Shown piece by piece: positions 1 to 5,833 of a stretch of DNA of 6,919 nucleotides. The stretch lies in the NCBI GenBank assembly GCA_900553205.1, contig USCK01000101.1:1-6919 (forward strand). The letters run 5' to 3'. Below the pieces are notes generated by a model. The model was not told the DNA's origin. It saw nothing but the letters and a program-made list of their open reading frames with translations, and made no database searches. How positions within the stretch are numbered: position 1 is the first letter of the stretch; each line of letters opens with the position of its first letter. The DNA comes from an uncultured bacterium. Lineage in GTDB: Bacteria > Cyanobacteriota > Vampirovibrionia > Gastranaerophilales > Gastranaerophilaceae. A program made the position numbers and the translations under genes.

Positions 1-660
1 GATTTGATTATTGATGATACTCCTGAAGCTGTTGTTCTTTCTTGCTTTGACCCTGTAAGACGAGAAGTGGCAAAAATTGCGTTAGAAAAACTTATACAAG
101 ATGGTAGAATTCACCCTGTAAGAATTGAAGAAGTTGTAGAAAAATCTCGTGAAGAAATCGAAAAGAAAATCTTCCACGAAGGTGAAAACGCAGCTTTGGA
201 TATGGGTGTAATGGGATTAAGCAAAGAGCTTATTAAAAATCTTGGTCGTTTATATTACAGAACAAGTTACGGTCAAAATGTTCTAAAGCATTCACTTGAA
301 GTTGGGCATATTGCCGGCATGTTGGCTGCAGAATTGGGCGCTAATGTTTATGTAGCAAAACGTGCAGGTTTACTTCACGATATAGGTAAAGCTGTTGACC
401 AAACTCAAGAAGGAACACATATTCAATTAGGCGTTGAATTAGCAAGAAGATTCGGTGAAAAAGAAGAAATTATCCACGCTATAGAAGCTCACCATGACGA
501 TGTTACAGCAAATACAATAGAAGCTGTTTTGGTAAAACTTGCAGATGCAATATCTGCAGGTCGTCCTGGAGCCAGACGTGACACCTTAGAAATTTATATC
601 AAACGTTTACAAAAAATTGAAGAAATTGTAAACGGTTACAAAAAATTGAAGAAATTGTAA
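1..660 (+). CDS. rny: Ribonuclease Y, 5'-partial and frameshifted near its C-terminus
   Basis: RNase Y is a membrane-anchored endoribonuclease that starts mRNA decay. The frame is open from base 1, so the gene begins upstream; the TTG at 4 is an internal leucine codon. What remains starts inside the KH RNA-binding domain (LIIDDTPEAVVLS, then FDPVRREVAKIALEKLI) and runs through the HD domain. Numbering from base 1, the metal-binding HD pair is H126-D127 in LLHDIGKA, followed by H164-H165 in EAHHDD and D182 in KLADAISA, so the catalytic core looks complete. The N-terminal membrane segment and coiled coil lie outside the window. After IEEIVNGY at 637-639 a duplicated 29-bp unit shifts the frame, giving KKLKKL and a TAA at 658-660. 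The usual C-terminal 65 residues follow in another frame (669-866). Identity is very sure; whether the truncation is real in the cell is open. Confidence 0.93.
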   Translation, partial: DLIIDDTPEAVVLSCFDPVRREVAKIALEKLIQDGRIHPVRIEEVVEKSREEIEKKIFHEGENAALDMGVMGLSKELIKNLGRLYYRTSYGQNVLKHSLEVGHIAGMLAAELGANVYVAKRAGLLHDIGKAVDQTQEGTHIQLGVELARRFGEKEEIIHAIEAHHDDVTANTIEAVLVKLADAISAGRPGARRDTLEIYIKRLQKIEEIVNGYKKLKKL

Positions 661-668
661 ACGGTTAC
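607..668 (+). repeat. Exact 29-bp tandem duplication inside rny, with TTAC borders
   Basis: Bases 611-639 and 640-668 are identical with no spacer. The match extends four bases to the left (TTAC at 607-610 equals TTAC at 636-639), so 33 bases repeat with a period of 29. A single-copy ancestor would carry TTAC at both ends of the unit, the arrangement expected for replication slippage or microhomology-mediated duplication. Because 29 is not a multiple of three, the second copy shifts the reading frame. Confidence 0.95.
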
Positions 669-866
669 GAAGGTATAAAACAATCATTTGCAGTTCAAGC
701 TGGTAGAGAGGTTCGTGTAATTGTTGAATCTGAAATGTTTGATGATTTAGCTTCTCAAAAACTTGCCAGAGATATTGCAAAGAAAATTGAAGACGAACTT
801 GATTACCCTGGACAAATCAGAGTTACAGTTGTAAGAGAGTTCAGAACAGTAGAAATAGCAAAATAA
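640..866 (+). pseudogene. rny: Displaced C-terminal tail of RNase Y (out of frame)
   Basis: Read in the frame whose codons begin at 642, this stretch gives KIEEIVNGYEGIKQSF, then AGREVRVIVE, KLARDIAKKIEDEL and YPGQIRVTVVRE, ending EIAK and TAA at 864-866. This is the conserved C-terminal end of RNase Y. It is intact but lies one frame away from the HD-domain part (plus 2, equal to minus 1). Removing one 29-bp unit would join the two parts into a normal protein with no other change. The frame is closed upstream by a TGA at 618-620 and offers only an internal ATG at 735 with no ribosome binding site, so separate translation is unlikely. No further stops or frameshifts are present, so the lesion is recent or is not a true mutation. 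Confidence 0.85.
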
Positions 867-870
867 ATAT

Positions 871-892
871 CAGGGGAGAATATTCTCCCCTG
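871..892 (+). terminator. Perfect 22-bp palindrome between rny and ymdB; possible weak terminator or attenuator
   Basis: The arms CAGGGGAGA (871-879) and TCTCCCCTG (884-892) pair perfectly as nine base pairs, six of them G-C, around an ATAT loop. The hairpin begins four bases after the rny stop codon and ends 14 bases before the ymdB start. The bases that follow (TATTATAAG) are only partly T-rich, so termination would be weak. It could equally be a 3'-end stabiliser, a processing site or a protein-binding operator; the sequence does not decide between these. Confidence 0.4.
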
Positions 893-906
893 TATTATAA
901 GAAACA

Positions 907-1749
907 ATGAGCAATACAAGAAATTTAAAAATTTTATTTTTTGGAGATTTAGTTGGTAAAATGGCAAGAAAAGCTGTTACCAACTATTTGAACGAATTAA
1001 GTCAGAGTGAAAACTTTCCTGACTTTGTTATTGCAAATGTAGAGAACGCATCTCATGGATTCGGACTTACAGAAAAAAATTATAACGAATTATCCAATGC
1101 CGGTATAGATTGTTTTACGGCAGGAAACCATATTTGGGATAAGAGAGAGATTTTTAACTACATCGATAGTGCGAACAAACTTGTTCGCCCTATCAATTAC
1201 CCCGCAAATACCCCTGGAGTCGGCTCAAGAATATTTGACAAAGGCGATTATAAAATAGCCGTTATAAATGCACTAGGCAGAGTATTTATGCCACCTATTG
1301 ATTCACCACTGGAAATCTTAAAAGCCGAAATCGAGCGATTGAAAGAAATCACGCCGTATATTTTTATTGATTTTCATGCAGAAGCCACTGCCGAAAAGAT
1401 TTGTCTGGGTAAATATCTTTCAGAAATCGGCGCCATGGGTTTCTTTGGAACACATACACATGTTCAAACTGCAGATGAACAAATAATCAATAATATGGCA
1501 TATATTACAGATGCAGGCTTTTGTGGTGCAACTGACAGTGTTATAGGTATGGAATATGCAACTTCTCTAAGAAGAATGACTACACTTTTACCTGAAAGAT
1601 ACGAGGTTGCAATTAATCCACCTTGCACAATTAATGCAGTAGAAGTTTCGATTGTTGATGAAACAGTAACTGCAATAAAAAGAATTAATGTAAATGTAGA
1701 TATGAAAGATAAAGAATTGGAGGTCAGCGTTGAAACGAACAGCGTATGA
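907..1749 (+). CDS. ymdB: YmdB-family metallophosphoesterase (2',3'-cyclic nucleotide 2'-phosphodiesterase)
   Basis: Members of this family (TIGR00282 type) are cytoplasmic calcineurin-like phosphoesterases; the Bacillus subtilis protein hydrolyses 2',3'-cyclic nucleotides and influences biofilm and sporulation decisions. All metal-site motifs are visible: GDLVG (D14), NVENASHG (E46, N47), GNHIWD (N74, H75), DFHAEATAEK (H157) and GTHTHVQTAD (H183, H185). The 280 residues slightly exceed the usual length of about 265, through a charged tail after residue 262. The ATG at 907 is the first start in a frame that opens with family-typical KILFFGDLVG; its ribosome binding site is poor (only AAGAA just upstream). 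It lies 40 bases after the end of rny, and rny-ymdB is a known pairing in Firmicutes. The next gene follows after 15 bases, so cotranscription is likely. Confidence 0.93.
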   Translation: MSNTRNLKILFFGDLVGKMARKAVTNYLNELSQSENFPDFVIANVENASHGFGLTEKNYNELSNAGIDCFTAGNHIWDKREIFNYIDSANKLVRPINYPANTPGVGSRIFDKGDYKIAVINALGRVFMPPIDSPLEILKAEIERLKEITPYIFIDFHAEATAEKICLGKYLSEIGAMGFFGTHTHVQTADEQIINNMAYITDAGFCGATDSVIGMEYATSLRRMTTLLPERYEVAINPPCTINAVEVSIVDETVTAIKRINVNVDMKDKELEVSVETNSV

Positions 1750-1751
1750 TG

Positions 1752-1759
1752 AAAGGAGG
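1752..1759 (+). promoter_or_regulatory. Strong ribosome binding site of the PHP gene
   Basis: AAAGGAGG lies five bases before the ATG at 1765 and just after the ymdB stop codon (1747-1749). It is a near-complete Shine-Dalgarno match, much stronger than the site in front of ymdB, and it fixes the start of the PHP gene. Confidence 0.85.
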
Positions 1760-1764
1760 GTGAA

Positions 1765-2613
1765 ATGAAGGCAGATTTTCATATTCACACATATTATTCT
1801 GACGGAATTTTCTCTCCTGAAAAAATAGTAGATTTAGCAGTGGAAGCAGGTTTGGGAGTTATTGCACTTACCGACCACGATAATGTTTTGTCTTACAAAA
1901 TTGCTAAAGATTACATAGATAAAAATAATGAACCTTTAGAAGTACTTCAAGGTGTAGAGGTTAATACCTTATACAAAGGTCATGAAGTTCATATTCTCGG
2001 TTATATGATGAATGTAAACAACAGTGACTTTAAAAACATGTTAAAAGTTCAGCAACAGGCTCGTATAAAACAAACTAAAGAAATTTTGAGCCTTTTAAAC
2101 AAAAAAGAAGGTATCAAAATTAAATTTGACGATGTAAAATCTATGGTTGCAGAAGGTGGTAGTATCGGACGGCCTCATATTGCTAAAGCAATAACCAATG
2201 TAGGTGGTACATCAAATGTTATGGAAGCATACAGCAAGTACATCAACAGTTCATCACCTGTTTATGTAGAAAGAAAAACTGTATCTCCGTTTGATGCTGT
2301 TGAAATTATCTATGATGCCGGAGGAGTTCCTGTTATCGCGCACCCTCACGATATACCTATCGCTGATGAACTTATTCCGAAATTAGTTAATTGTGGTTTG
2401 AGAGGAATTGAGGCTTATCATAGAAAACATTCACCTGCATTCATTGAACATTTTTCTTCTTTAGCAGAAGAATATGGACTTATTGTTACGGGTGGATCAG
2501 ACTTCCACGCTCCAAATATAATGAACGGACAAATAATACTTGGCAAAAACTTTGTACCTGAGTGGATTTATGATTCTTTAATTCAAGAGAAAAAACGATT
2601 GGATATGGCATAA
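1765..2613 (+). CDS. PHP-domain phosphoesterase, YciV/TrpH (RNase AM)-like
   Basis: The protein has the PHP (polymerase and histidinol phosphatase) fold with a trinuclear metal site. The motifs are in order: DFHIHTYYSDG (H6, H8, D13), LTDHDN (D37, H38, D39), GVEVNT (E65), HEVHILGY (H76), an inserted helical segment at about residues 85-165, AHPHD (H193), and GGSDFHAP (D246, H248). The inserted segment with GRPHIAKA and the full length of 282 match the YciV/TrpH group. Characterised members are a 3',5'-nucleoside bisphosphate phosphatase and, in E. coli, a 5'-to-3' exoribonuclease that trims rRNA 5' ends. The start follows a strong ribosome binding site. The location behind rny and ymdB favours a job in RNA or oligonucleotide breakdown, an inference. 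The stop codon abuts the ATG of the next gene. The exact substrate cannot be read from the sequence. Confidence 0.88.
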   Translation: MKADFHIHTYYSDGIFSPEKIVDLAVEAGLGVIALTDHDNVLSYKIAKDYIDKNNEPLEVLQGVEVNTLYKGHEVHILGYMMNVNNSDFKNMLKVQQQARIKQTKEILSLLNKKEGIKIKFDDVKSMVAEGGSIGRPHIAKAITNVGGTSNVMEAYSKYINSSSPVYVERKTVSPFDAVEIIYDAGGVPVIAHPHDIPIADELIPKLVNCGLRGIEAYHRKHSPAFIEHFSSLAEEYGLIVTGGSDFHAPNIMNGQIILGKNFVPEWIYDSLIQEKKRLDMA

Positions 2614-3204
2614 ATGAAAAAAGCATTTACTTTAATCGAAGTAGTTATATTGCTTGTTATATTTGTATTGGTAGCACTGCTTGTTATTCCGTTATCAATA
2701 GATGATACCATTCAAGCAAGGAATATATCTAAGTGGAAACAAGTTCATACAGATTTTACAAACATTCCTACATCTGTAAAAAGTTTTTCAGATAAAGAAA
2801 TGTGTTTGCAAGATTTTGTTACAGCTTTGGTTAAAATTCACCCACTCAACAATGTTGTTTCATACAAAATTAAATACATGAATGGTAATACACCTACGGA
2901 CAATTATATCTTCAACGAAAAATATAACACTGATTCCGGAGCCGTATTAGCATTCAAATGGTTTGATATACCTCAAGTAGATTCTGTTACAAATAAAAAA
3001 TTACTTGGGGTAATGATGTATGATGTAAATGGCAAACAAGGACCAAATGTTTGGGGCAAAGATGTATTTGGTATGAACATATATCAAGATACAGTTTCTC
3101 CGTTTGGCGAAAATGCAAGCTCAGAAGATGTTGAATTTGACTGCTCAAGACAAGGAACAGGACTTTATTGCTCAACATATTATATCAACGGAGGTTCTTT
3201 CTAG
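2614..3204 (+). CDS. Type IV pilin-like (pseudopilin) protein with a four-residue leader
   Basis: The N-terminus MKKA|FTLIEV is a class III prepilin signal: a positively charged four-residue leader, a peptidase cleavage site before F5, glutamate at mature position 5 (E9 of the precursor), then a hydrophobic helix to about residue 27. The protein would be cut and methylated by PilD and assembled into a pilus or type II secretion-like fibre. The rest is a soluble globular part with no family I can name beyond the pilin fold. The segment at residues 137-155 (DVNGKQGPN, WGKDVFG) and the late cysteines C177 and C186, which may form a disulfide, resemble Gastranaerophilales pseudopilins. The ATG touches the stop codon of the PHP gene and has no clear ribosome binding site, so translational coupling is likely. 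Other pilus genes are not present in the window. Pilin-like character is sure; the role is unknown. Confidence 0.85.
   Translation: MKKAFTLIEVVILLVIFVLVALLVIPLSIDDTIQARNISKWKQVHTDFTNIPTSVKSFSDKEMCLQDFVTALVKIHPLNNVVSYKIKYMNGNTPTDNYIFNEKYNTDSGAVLAFKWFDIPQVDSVTNKKLLGVMMYDVNGKQGPNVWGKDVFGMNIYQDTVSPFGENASSEDVEFDCSRQGTGLYCSTYYINGGSF
3190..3194 (+). promoter_or_regulatory. Ribosome binding site of the LOG-family gene, inside the pilin gene
   Basis: GGAGG lies ten bases before the ATG at 3205. It sits within the last codons of the pilin gene (the Asn-Gly-Gly stretch), so the pilin C-terminus and the translation signal of the next gene share sequence. Confidence 0.75.
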
Positions 3205-3798
3205 ATGAAACATTCTGTTTGCGTATTTTGTTCATCTTCAAGCACTCTTGATGAAAAATATTACGAAGATTCACGAGAGTTGGGAGAACTATTAGGAAAG
3301 AACAACTTTGATATGGTTTATGGTGGAAGCAGTGTTGGCATGATGTATGAGGTTGCCAGATTAGCAAAAAGCCATGGTTCAAAAATATTGGGAGTAATGC
3401 CAGAAAAACTCTATAACTTCGGAGTATCATCGAAAGAATGTGACAAATTTCATTTAACAACGGATATGCGTTCAAGAAAGCTCAAAATGGACGAATTGTC
3501 TGATTCTATTATAGCTTTGGCAGGTGGATTCGGAACTCTTGAAGAAGTTTCGGAAATGATTGTACAAAAACAGTTAGGATACAATAACAAACCTATTGTT
3601 TTTTTGAATACAAAAGGGTTTTATAACAACTTGTTCAAATTCTTTGATGATATTATAGAAGTTTCTTTTGCAAAATCAACAGCCAAAGATTTGTATTATA
3701 TAGCAAATACTCCTCAAGATGCTGTTGAATACCTTTTGAACTACCAATACGGTAATATAAAAGTTTCTAAAGAAGATATTTATACAAAAGTTAATTAA
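3205..3798 (+). CDS. LOG-family protein (probable nucleoside 5'-monophosphate phosphoribohydrolase)
   Basis: The LOG family (TIGR00730 type, Rossmann-like fold) splits the N-glycosidic bond of nucleoside 5'-monophosphates; plant and some bacterial members release active cytokinins, others recycle purine nucleotides. The N-terminal VCVFCSSSS strand-loop, VYGGSSVGMM (residues 38-47), R91 in the MRSRKLKM helix and AGGFGTLEE (106-114, catalytic-type E114) follow the family order, and 197 residues is the normal length. Two motif positions differ from the common form: alanine replaces proline in PGGxGTxxE, and the first glycine-rich loop reads GGSSVGMMY rather than GGGxxGLMG. The catalytic-type Arg and Glu remain, so activity is plausible. 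The ATG directly follows the pilin stop codon and has a GGAGG site. It is the last gene before the terminator. Whether it makes cytokinin cannot be told. Confidence 0.87.
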   Translation: MKHSVCVFCSSSSTLDEKYYEDSRELGELLGKNNFDMVYGGSSVGMMYEVARLAKSHGSKILGVMPEKLYNFGVSSKECDKFHLTTDMRSRKLKMDELSDSIIALAGGFGTLEEVSEMIVQKQLGYNNKPIVFLNTKGFYNNLFKFFDDIIEVSFAKSTAKDLYYIANTPQDAVEYLLNYQYGNIKVSKEDIYTKVN

Positions 3799-3810
3799 TC
3801 TTAAACATAA

Positions 3811-3844
3811 AACGACCTCTTTCGATTTGAAAGAGGGCGTTTTT
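3811..3844. terminator. Bidirectional intrinsic terminator between convergent operons
   Basis: The core stem pairs CCTCTTTC (3816-3823) with GAAAGAGG (3829-3836) around a GATTT loop, extended by AACG (3811-3814) with CGTT (3838-3841) across one A-G mismatch. On the plus strand it is followed by TTTTT (3840-3844) and a T-rich stretch, ending the LOG gene transcript. On the minus strand the run of A at 3809-3812 is read as T, ending the clpX transcript. It lies 12 bases after the LOG gene and 18 bases after the clpX stop codon. Confidence 0.88.
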
Positions 3845-3862
3845 ATCTTTATTTCTTATTTA

Positions 3863-5203
3863 TTAAGCGATTTCTGCTGTATCTTTTTCAGGTTCTAAAG
3901 CTACTTGCTTGTCACCTTTTTCCTTTTTATGCAATGGAAGCAAAGTAACAGAATCATTCTTATTATTACGAGCTTCAACCATTTCCTTAGTGATAATGAA
4001 TTTATCAATATCATTCTTAGATGGAATATCGTACATAATATCAAGCATTAATTCTTCAACTATAGAACGCAAAGCTCTCGCACCTGTCTTGCGTTTGATA
4101 GCTTCTTTTGCTATCAAATCTATTGCGTCAGGTTCAAATTCTAAATCAACACCGTCCATTTTCAATAAACATTGATATTGTTTAAGAATAGCATTCTTAG
4201 GTTTTGTTAGAATCATTTTCAAAGTTTCTTCATCTAACGCATCAAGAACTGCATAAATTGGAATACGGCCAATGAATTCAGGAATCAAGCCGAACTTCAA
4301 CAAGTCCTCAGGTTGCAATTTTTTCAACATTCTAGCTGCTTCAAGTTCTTTTTCAGCTTTTGTACCTGCGCCTTTAGCACCAAATCCGATTGAAGAACCG
4401 TCTTTAACGCGTCGTCCGACAATCTTATCCAAGTCAACAAATGCACCACCTACAATAAATAGGATATTGCTTGTATCAATTTGGATAAATTCTTGATGAG
4501 GATGTTTTCTGCCACCTTGAGGTGGAACATTTGCAACAGTACCTTCTATCATTTTTAATAGAGCCTGTTGAACACCTTCACCTGATACATCTCTTGTTAT
4601 AGATGTGTTTTCAGATTTACGAGCGATTTTATCGATCTCATCAATATAGATAATACCTCTTTCTGCTTTAGCAGAATCAAATTCAGCATTTTGATAAAGA
4701 CGAAGAAGAATGTTCTCAACATCATCACCAACATAACCTGCTTCTGTCAAAGTTGTCGCATCAGCAACTGCAAAAGGTACATCTAGGTATTTTGCCAAAG
4801 TTTGAGCTAACAAAGTTTTACCACTACCTGTAGGCCCAACCAGTAAGATATTAGACTTTTGGATTTCAACATCTGATTTATCCTTATTATGTTCTAATCT
4901 CTTATAGTGGTTATATACAGCTACTGATAACACTTTTTTGGCATCATCTTGACCAACAATATGTTCATCAAGATAAGCCTTTATCTCATGAGGTTTAGGT
5001 ACAGATTTTAATTCTTCCTCGATAGATTGTTCACCAGCTTCAGCGTCTTTATCTTTGTTTTCAAAGAATTCTTCATCAAGAATCTCGTTACAAAGCTCAA
5101 CACATTCATCACAGATGTACACTTCAGGGCCTGCAATAAGTTTTTTAACTTGGTCCTGAGTTTTACCACAGAATGAACATTTTAATCTGCTATCACTTGA
5201 CAT
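3863..5203 (-). CDS. clpX: ATP-dependent Clp protease ATP-binding subunit ClpX
   Basis: ClpX is the hexameric AAA+ unfoldase that recognises tagged or native substrates and threads them into ClpP. The sequence is complete at 446 residues (E. coli 424). The N-terminal C4 zinc finger has C9, C12, C31 and C34; an acidic linker spans about 41-68. The AAA+ module shows Walker A GPTGSGKT (123-130), pore loop GYVG (156-159), Walker B IIYIDEID (D188, E189), the RKH loop (232-234), the ClpP-docking IGF loop (272-274), the arginine finger in GRIP (R313) and sensor 2 in GARALR (R376). Every functional loop is intact. A lysine- and glutamate-rich tail after about residue 425 is poorly conserved in general. 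The ATG at 5203 follows a good AGGAG site, 12 bases after the clpP stop. Transcription most likely comes from upstream of tig. Confidence 0.98.
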   Translation of the reverse strand: MSSDSRLKCSFCGKTQDQVKKLIAGPEVYICDECVELCNEILDEEFFENKDKDAEAGEQSIEEELKSVPKPHEIKAYLDEHIVGQDDAKKVLSVAVYNHYKRLEHNKDKSDVEIQKSNILLVGPTGSGKTLLAQTLAKYLDVPFAVADATTLTEAGYVGDDVENILLRLYQNAEFDSAKAERGIIYIDEIDKIARKSENTSITRDVSGEGVQQALLKMIEGTVANVPPQGGRKHPHQEFIQIDTSNILFIVGGAFVDLDKIVGRRVKDGSSIGFGAKGAGTKAEKELEAARMLKKLQPEDLLKFGLIPEFIGRIPIYAVLDALDEETLKMILTKPKNAILKQYQCLLKMDGVDLEFEPDAIDLIAKEAIKRKTGARALRSIVEELMLDIMYDIPSKNDIDKFIITKEMVEARNNKNDSVTLLPLHKKEKGDKQVALEPEKDTAEIA

Positions 5204-5209
5204 TTTAAT

Positions 5210-5214
5210 CTCCT
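5210..5214 (-). promoter_or_regulatory. Ribosome binding site of clpX
   Basis: Read on the minus strand, AGGAG lies six bases before the clpX ATG and begins one base after the clpP stop codon (5218-5216). It supports both the chosen start and tight coupling of clpP with clpX. Confidence 0.8.
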
Positions 5215-5215
5215 A

Positions 5216-5800
5216 TTACACGTCTTTTGTAATAACTTTATCAATCATACCATACTCTAGAGCTTCTTCAGGAGTCATAATATAATCTCTATCTGTATCT
5301 TTTTCGATTTTGCTTAGAGCTTGACCAGTGTTAGATGCAAGAATTTCATTCAATGATTTCTTGATTCTCAAGATTTCAGCAGCTTGGATTTCGATATCTG
5401 TTGCTTGACCTTGAGCACCACCTAAAGGTTGGTGAATCAATACTCTTGAATGAGGCAACGCCATTCTCTTACCTTTAGCACCTGAAGATAGTAAGAAAGC
5501 ACCCATAGATGCAGCTTGACCTAAACAAATTGTAGATACATCTGCTCGAATGTGCTGCATTGTATCATAAATAGCAAAACCTGCAGTTACGCTTCCTCCA
5601 GGGCTATTAATGTATAACATAATATCTTTTTCAGGGTTTTCACTGTCTAATAATAACATTTGAGCAACAATTAAATTTGCTACCATGTCATCAACAGGTG
5701 TGCCTAAAAAGATAATTCTTTCTCTTAACAATCTTGAGAAGATATCGAATGAACGTTCACCTCTGCTTGATTGTTCGATTACTACAGGTACAAAACTCAT
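5216..5800 (-). CDS. clpP: ATP-dependent Clp protease proteolytic subunit ClpP
   Basis: ClpP is the serine peptidase that forms a 14-subunit barrel capped by ClpX or other Clp ATPases in the cytoplasm. The catalytic triad is in place: S98 in GQAASMGA, H123 in LIHQP and D172 in KDTDRD, matching E. coli mature positions 97, 122 and 171. The oxyanion-hole loop NSPGGSV (65-71) and the LPHSR turn are also present. At 194 residues it has normal length; the N-terminal PVVIEQSSRGER follows the usual PxVIExTxRGER form, so any removed propeptide would be only a few residues. The ATG at 5800 has AAAGGA eight bases upstream. It sits 33 bases after tig and 12 before clpX, the widespread tig-clpP-clpX order. 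There is no sign of an inactive ClpR-type paralogue. Confidence 0.98.
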   Translation of the reverse strand: MSFVPVVIEQSSRGERSFDIFSRLLRERIIFLGTPVDDMVANLIVAQMLLLDSENPEKDIMLYINSPGGSVTAGFAIYDTMQHIRADVSTICLGQAASMGAFLLSSGAKGKRMALPHSRVLIHQPLGGAQGQATDIEIQAAEILRIKKSLNEILASNTGQALSKIEKDTDRDYIMTPEEALEYGMIDKVITKDV

Positions 5801-5808
5801 CTTACTTA

Positions 5809-5814
5809 TCCTTT
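5809..5814 (-). promoter_or_regulatory. Ribosome binding site of clpP
   Basis: Read on the minus strand, AAAGGA lies eight bases before the clpP ATG at 5800, within the 33-base gap after tig. No hairpin or terminator is visible in that gap, which favours read-through from tig. Confidence 0.75.
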
Positions 5815-5833
5815 CTTTCTAATATTATACATT

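Noticed and set aside
4..6. TTG as a start codon for RNase Y
   Set aside because: It lies within the KH domain (the usual DLIIDDTPEA segment) and the frame is open from base 1, so it is an internal leucine.
735..866. Possible separate small gene starting at ATG 735 in the displaced RNase Y tail
   Set aside because: No ribosome binding site precedes it, and the sequence is plainly the normal end of RNase Y, better explained by the frameshift.
893..898. TATTAT resembling a -10 promoter box in front of ymdB
   Set aside because: No -35-like box lies 16-18 bases upstream (the position falls at the palindrome edge), and transcription would start almost on the ymdB ATG.
1588..1788. Minus-strand open frame across the ymdB-PHP junction
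   Set aside because: It overlaps two well-supported genes and is rich in Asn, Phe, Cys and Tyr, as expected from the complement of AT-rich coding sequence.
2987..3475. Minus-strand open frames opposite the pilin and LOG genes (2987-3178, 3185-3475)
   Set aside because: They are antisense to confidently identified genes and show low-complexity composition with no motif.
3909..4496. Plus-strand open frames opposite clpX (3909-4175 and 4272-4496)
   Set aside because: They are antisense to a highly conserved gene, have no recognisable domain or ribosome binding site, and are serine- and isoleucine-rich in the way of shadow frames.
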